64,000 nt of DNA from UMGS1975 sp959600905 (lineage in GTDB: Bacteria > Bacillota > Clostridia > Christensenellales > QAND01), in contig CAUGNO010000003.1 of NCBI GenBank assembly GCA_959600905.1, positions 124,001-188,000 of the forward strand, given 5' to 3'. The notes under the pieces are model-generated. The model had not been told where the DNA came from. It did no database searches and worked only from the letters and a program-made list of their open reading frames with translations. A program made the position numbers and the translations under genes. Of this stretch, positions 60,858 through 64,000 are shown piece by piece; positions within the stretch are counted from its first letter, which is position 1, and each line of letters begins with the position of its first letter.

Positions 60858-61529
60858 CTATAACGTGTTGCCTACATCCTTGATAAACTGTTTCCAGGCA
60901 TCCGGATGCTTTACATAATATAAGGGGCATTCTTTTCCCGTCACATCATAGTGCCGTATTACGTCGTTTTCATCCAAATGATACCGATCGCATAACCACG
61001 CTGTCAGCTTTACCAGCGACCGGTACGTTTTGTTGTTGAATTTCCCTGTTTTATCCGGATGGCATACCTCGATGGAAATGGTGTCCCCATTTCTATCGTT
61101 GGTGGCAGAGGATTTTTCATCCAGCGGCACACACTGAATGACCTCACCCTCCAAGCCTACAAGAAAATGGGCGCTTACCGTTGTATCATCGTTGTTGAAA
61201 TAATCCCGATTCTGCTGGGCCGAGGTGCCCGGGTTTGCCACATAATGCACCACGATGTTTTTTACCTTTCCCAGCTTTTCACCGCGGCGGGCATGTCCAT
61301 TGATCTGAATCAGCTGCTGATCAATCCATTCCGGAAACTCTGCCCCGCTGATGTTGGCCGGCGCTTGTCCAAACAAGGTTCCCAGCCAAAATGAAAACCC
61401 CAACAGAGCTGTCAGCCCCATAGCGCCCAAAACGATCCATTTCTTATTCTTTTCTTGGATTTTTCTCCTTTTCTTTCGCCTTGACGTAGCCAATGAACTT
61501 CTGCCTTTCTCCCCTATTGTATTTATCAT
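60858..61529 (-). CDS. N-acetylmuramoyl-L-alanine amidase (type 2), membrane-anchored
   Basis: 223-residue peptidoglycan amidase. One membrane segment at about 33-53 (VLGAMGLTALLGFSFWLG) follows a basic, Lys/Arg-rich N terminus. The Amidase_2 domain starts at about 88: KNIVVHYVANPGT (zinc His), SAHFLVGLEGEVIQCVP, DTISIEVCHPDKTGKF and IRHYDVTGKECP (second zinc His and Cys). The start at 61529 has no strong site; TTG at 61493 after AAAGG is an alternative. Wall remodelling is the likely role. Confidence 0.9.
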   Translation of the reverse strand: MINTIGEKGRSSLATSRRKKRRKIQEKNKKWIVLGAMGLTALLGFSFWLGTLFGQAPANISGAEFPEWIDQQLIQINGHARRGEKLGKVKNIVVHYVANPGTSAQQNRDYFNNDDTTVSAHFLVGLEGEVIQCVPLDEKSSATNDRNGDTISIEVCHPDKTGKFNNKTYRSLVKLTAWLCDRYHLDENDVIRHYDVTGKECPLYYVKHPDAWKQFIKDVGNTL

Positions 61530-61582
61530 AGCAGATTTCTTTGTATACTTCTTGACAAATTTCTTTTGAATTCCTTACAAAC

Positions 61583-61936
61583 TTATGATGGTAAGGTGGC
61601 TTCCCGTCCTCTCCTTCTGCGTGCATACGGCAGATAAGCTGCGCCAATGGCCAGGGAAACCAAAACGCCATCCCAATATCCTAGCGATAATCCATGGACA
61701 CAGGCGGCCGTCCAGCTTACCAGCAGCGCATCTGTCAACGGCGTCAGCAAACCGCCCAAAAAAAGATTCAACGGTAAGATCAGCGTCTGTATAAATGGGC
61801 GTATCAGCGTATACAAAACCGTCAGCATCAAGCTGCCCCACAGAAGCGCGCTGCCCTGGCACCGGTCCGGCGCTATGGCAAACAAACACGCCATCACACA
61901 CGCTATGCCCATGGCCCTAAACACAATGGCCCTCAT
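61583..61936 (-). CDS. Small YvlD-like (phage-holin family 4) membrane protein
   Basis: 117-residue membrane protein with about four hydrophobic segments: MRAIVFRAMGIACVMACLF, MLTVLYTLIRPFIQTLILPL, then NLFLGGLLTPLTDALLVSW and YWDGVLVSLAIGAAYL. RPFIQTLILPLNLFLGG fits the phage_holin_4_2 family, which includes Bacillus YvlD. The basic end RRRRGREATLPS is likely cytoplasmic. The start at 61936 lies past AAAGGGGG. Yvl-type neighbours upstream on the same strand support the assignment. Confidence 0.75.
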   Translation of the reverse strand: MRAIVFRAMGIACVMACLFAIAPDRCQGSALLWGSLMLTVLYTLIRPFIQTLILPLNLFLGGLLTPLTDALLVSWTAACVHGLSLGYWDGVLVSLAIGAAYLPYARRRRGREATLPS

Positions 61937-61941
61937 ACTGT

Positions 61942-62247
61942 CTACGCCCCCTTTCTCCCCAGCGTTTTGGCCTCTACCCAAATACGCTTTGCCCCATCCT
62001 GTATATCCACATGCACAAAGGTCTGCGGCCTGGCCTGCATCAGCATCAGCAAAAATTCCTGTACTGCCGCCAACGCCATGTTTATATAACCCCTCGCTCT
62101 TCGGGGCAGCATAGCCGCCGGCCCCTCCAGAGATAGCGCCCATTGATACGGCACATACAAAGCCAGCCATACCCCAAAATGCAGCCGTGGCTTTCCACCT
62201 GTTAACCGCACTTTGATCGCTAGGAACCAGCTTTTCCTAGTCCACAT
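61942..62247 (-). CDS. Protein of unknown function in the Yvl-like cluster
   Basis: 101-residue protein, MWTRKSWFLAIKVRLTGG at the start. I do not recognise a family. It has a hydrophobic stretch (FGVWLALYVPYQWALSL) and a positive tail (GAKRIWVEAKTLGRKG). The start overlaps the stop of the SHOCT-like gene, so it is translated with it; the next gene starts six bases past its end. A basic membrane-edge protein is possible. Confidence 0.6.
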   Translation of the reverse strand: MWTRKSWFLAIKVRLTGGKPRLHFGVWLALYVPYQWALSLEGPAAMLPRRARGYINMALAAVQEFLLMLMQARPQTFVHVDIQDGAKRIWVEAKTLGRKGA

Positions 62248-62662
62248 ATACCCGTACCTTCATCACGCTGCCATCCTGGTCCAGATCAACATTGACAATA
62301 TCCTCTTCCAGCGTTTCAAACATATCGACGATTGCGCCGATGTTCAGGGCCGTCAGGTCTATGCCCTTGTCCTTTAGCTCTCCCCTTACATCCTTTGGTA
62401 TACAGTTCGACAAAATATTGTCCGCATACCGAGCCAGCACCAGCGGAACGCTTACGTTTACATTGATCTTCTTATCCTTTTCCATATATCCATTTACATC
62501 GACCCGCAGTTTTTTCCCTTTCATCCGCTGCGCATCCTCCTGCACGCGGACGCTCTCCCTTTCTGCGCTGCTCTCCAGGCAGTCCAGCAGCCTGGCCGCT
62601 TCGTCCGGCGTAATGCGCCCCTGCTCCAACATTTCCATCACTCTTTGCTTTTCGCGATCCAT
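62237..62662 (-). CDS. SHOCT-like/YvlB-type regulator-associated protein
   Basis: 141-residue protein. The N-terminal helix-turn-helix MLEQGRITPDEAARLLDCLE is a SHOCT-like domain, as at the start of Bacillus YvlB. The rest (KLRVDVNGYMEKDKKINVNVSVPLVLA, DDLVNVDLDQDG-like end) is a beta-rich domain. The start MDREKQRVM at 62662 follows AAAGGAG, four bases after the DUF2089 stop region. Likely an envelope-stress sensor partner. Confidence 0.75.
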   Translation of the reverse strand: MDREKQRVMEMLEQGRITPDEAARLLDCLESSAERESVRVQEDAQRMKGKKLRVDVNGYMEKDKKINVNVSVPLVLARYADNILSNCIPKDVRGELKDKGIDLTALNIGAIVDMFETLEEDIVNVDLDQDGSVMKVRVYVD

Positions 62663-62663
62663 C

Positions 62664-63056
62664 TTATTTTTCTCCTTTGATTTCATTTAACCGTGCCACC
62701 GCCGTATCTGCATCAATTTCCCCTTCGGCCAGCTGTTCCAATATTTTTTCTCGTTTTTGCTCTTTTGTCTGCTCCGTTTGCGTTGGGCCATTGCCAAGCC
62801 CCAGCGCCTCCAGCGCTGCATCCATCATATTCCTCACCGTCGGATAGCTGACCCCCAGTGCCTTTTCCACCTCTTTGATCGATCCCCTACAGCGTAAAAA
62901 CACCTCGATAAATTGCCTATGCTTTTCCTCCAGCATACAAAATTTACACGGCGCAAAATTTCCCGTCAATTCTGTTTCGCAATGCCGGCAGTGCAGTCTT
63001 GTTACTTCCATGGTCTGCCCACATACCGGGCATTTGGAAGGTGCATGATAGTTCAT
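62664..63056 (-). CDS. DUF2089 zinc-ribbon/HTH protein
   Basis: 130-residue protein of the DUF2089 family. Zinc ribbon CPVCGQTMEVTRLHCRHC (Cys at about 8, 11, 22, 25), then FCMLEEKHRQFIEVFLRCRGSIKEVEKALGVSYPTVRN, a helix-turn-helix of the sigma-factor-like type (in pieces). The C terminus has the SHOCT-like repeat LEQLAEGEIDADTAVARL. The start at 63056 follows AAAGGAGG. First gene of the operon; probably its transcription regulator. Confidence 0.85.
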   Translation of the reverse strand: MNYHAPSKCPVCGQTMEVTRLHCRHCETELTGNFAPCKFCMLEEKHRQFIEVFLRCRGSIKEVEKALGVSYPTVRNMMDAALEALGLGNGPTQTEQTKEQKREKILEQLAEGEIDADTAVARLNEIKGEK

Positions 63057-63077
63057 CGTATCCTCCTTTACGCTCAA

Positions 63078-63105
63078 ATTATATCATTATAATCAATAAA
63101 ATCAA
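63078..63105 (-). promoter_or_regulatory. Promoter of the DUF2089 operon
   Basis: Minus strand TTGATT (63100-63105) and TATAAT (63078-63083), 16-base spacer, in very AT-rich DNA. Upstream A/T tracts (63105-63180) may act as UP elements. Confidence 0.7.
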
Positions 63106-63281
63106 TATATTTATCAATTTTATTTATATTTTTATTTATATTTTTAATTTTTTTATAAAATAAGTTGTTATTGCAATCTTTTGACTTCTTAACCGCTTTG
63201 GTATATGATGTTCATGTTTGTTTCATTGTTTTCAATCTTTATGTTGCATTTTGAAACTAGGCAGGGGGCGCTTATCATCGT

Positions 63282-64000
63282 ATGGAACTGCAAGAAAAAA
63301 AGCCGCTGTTATTCAGCAACAAGGATCTAAAAAAGCTCATCTGGCCTCTCATCATTGAACAGCTCTTAACCGTACTCGTCGGTATGATGGATACCATCAT
63401 GGTCGCCAGCGTAGGCGAAGCAGGCGTTTCGGCCGTGTCTTTGGTAGACTCCATCATGATTTTGATCATTCAGATCTTTGCCGCCATCGCCACCGGGGGC
63501 GCTGTTGTGGCCGGCCAATTTTTAGGGGCAAAGGATGAGGACAACGCCTGCTCAGCCGCAAACCAGCTGGTATTGTTCATTGCGGTGCTGTCCGTTGGCG
63601 TTATGGCGCTGGTGTATCTGCTGCGCGGCTTTATTTTGCATCAGGTATTCGGGCAGATCTCTCCCGAAGTGATGGCGTATTGCAGCACCTATCTGGATAT
63701 TGTATCGCTTTCCATCCCGTTCATCGCTCTGTATAACGGCGGAGCGGCGTTATTCCGTACCATGGGCAATTCCAAGATCTCCATGTATACCTCGTTGCTG
63801 ATGAATGCTATCAACGTCGTAGGCAACGCCATCCTTATTTACGGCTTCAAAATGGAGGTAGCCGGCGCGGCTATCCCCACGCTGTTTTCCCGCATTGTGG
63901 CCGCAGTGGTCATGATTGCATTGCTAAGGAACCCCAAGCTTTTGGTGCATCTCAAACGCCCCTTTGCCCTGCGCTTCAACGGCGGGCTCATCAAACGCAT
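63282..64000 (+). CDS. MATE-family efflux transporter, 3' end outside window
   Basis: Multidrug/sodium antiporter of the MATE family; 240 residues visible. It begins MELQEKKPLLFSNKDLKKLIWPLIIEQ (in pieces), followed by MMDTIMVASVGEAGVSAVSLVDS, a typical first-helix motif, and GAVVAGQFLGAKD, GNSKISMYTSLLMNAINVVGNA. About six membrane segments are seen; full members are 440-460 residues with 12. The ATG at 63282 is the best start, with a G-rich AGGGGG tract upstream. Substrate unknown. Confidence 0.9.
   Translation, partial: MELQEKKPLLFSNKDLKKLIWPLIIEQLLTVLVGMMDTIMVASVGEAGVSAVSLVDSIMILIIQIFAAIATGGAVVAGQFLGAKDEDNACSAANQLVLFIAVLSVGVMALVYLLRGFILHQVFGQISPEVMAYCSTYLDIVSLSIPFIALYNGGAALFRTMGNSKISMYTSLLMNAINVVGNAILIYGFKMEVAGAAIPTLFSRIVAAVVMIALLRNPKLLVHLKRPFALRFNGGLIKR

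Noticed and set aside
1..64000. CRISPR arrays, insertion sequences, prophage or toxin-antitoxin loci
   Set aside because: No regularly spaced repeats, transposase motifs or phage structural genes were seen; the only tandem repeat is the 116-bp duplication.

Overview
The window is one contiguous piece of a Bacillota (Firmicutes) chromosome, most likely class Clostridia. Its gene content is low-GC Gram-positive although base composition is near 50% GC: GGAGG-type ribosome binding sites, sigma-A-like TTGACA/TATAAT promoters, a YabE-like protein beside rsmA, an NH3-dependent NAD synthase, formate-THF ligase, ECF vitamin transporters and short poly-T terminators. A cwlJ-gerQ pair says the organism is a spore former. 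I cannot name a genus; a Christensenellales-like gut lineage is only a guess. There is no prophage, insertion sequence or CRISPR array, and the window is mostly housekeeping and transport genes.

Layout. 1-6.4 kb: 3' part of a PBP2-type transpeptidase, an acidic protein of unknown function, rsmA, a YabE-like G5/3D cell-wall protein and a cluster of DUF1540 Cys-rich mini-proteins. 6.5-12.2 kb: ABC-F ATPase, DUF1349 protein, fhs, queT and a secreted protein. 12.2-12.4 kb: a tRNA-Ala preceded by a copy of its own 5' half. 12.5-23.5 kb: carboxymuconolactone-decarboxylase-like protein, two aldo/keto reductases, an ABC exporter whose permease is frameshifted, a DUF2798 protein, a LysR regulator, a U34/C69-type hydrolase, and a class II aldolase plus Zn-alcohol dehydrogenase divergent from a MarR regulator. 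23.6-27.4 kb: a two-component system with a membrane protein and a VanY-like carboxypeptidase. 27.4-38.8 kb: GYF-domain protein, ferredoxin and Crp/Fnr divergent pair, uroporphyrinogen-decarboxylase-like protein, cwlJ-gerQ, murC, a frameshifted AI-2E-family permease, glnA, nadE, metA, and ribU behind an FMN riboswitch. 38.8-49.3 kb: YbaK, an acyltransferase whose 3' end is tandemly duplicated, a GntR-ABC operon, an ACT/UPF0210 pair, a K+/H+ antiporter, an SDR reductase and a frameshifted C39-type lipoprotein. 49.4-64 kb: clpB with a ribbon-helix-helix gene, the liv branched-chain amino-acid transporter, a Fur-family/znuACB zinc operon, an amidase, a YvlD/SHOCT/DUF2089 cluster and the start of a MATE transporter.

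The least ordinary signals are: (a) three genes interrupted at homopolymers, each repaired by exactly one extra base; (b) a 116-bp tandem duplication at the end of the acyltransferase gene; (c) the tRNA 5'-half repeat at the start of the tRNA-Ala transcript; (d) overlapping DUF1540 modules; and (e) several local regulators whose palindromes lie on or next to their own promoters (GntR, Fur/Zur, RHH-clpB, MarR). I found no clear-cut new defence or mobile system. Gene identities come from reading translated motifs; no database search was run.
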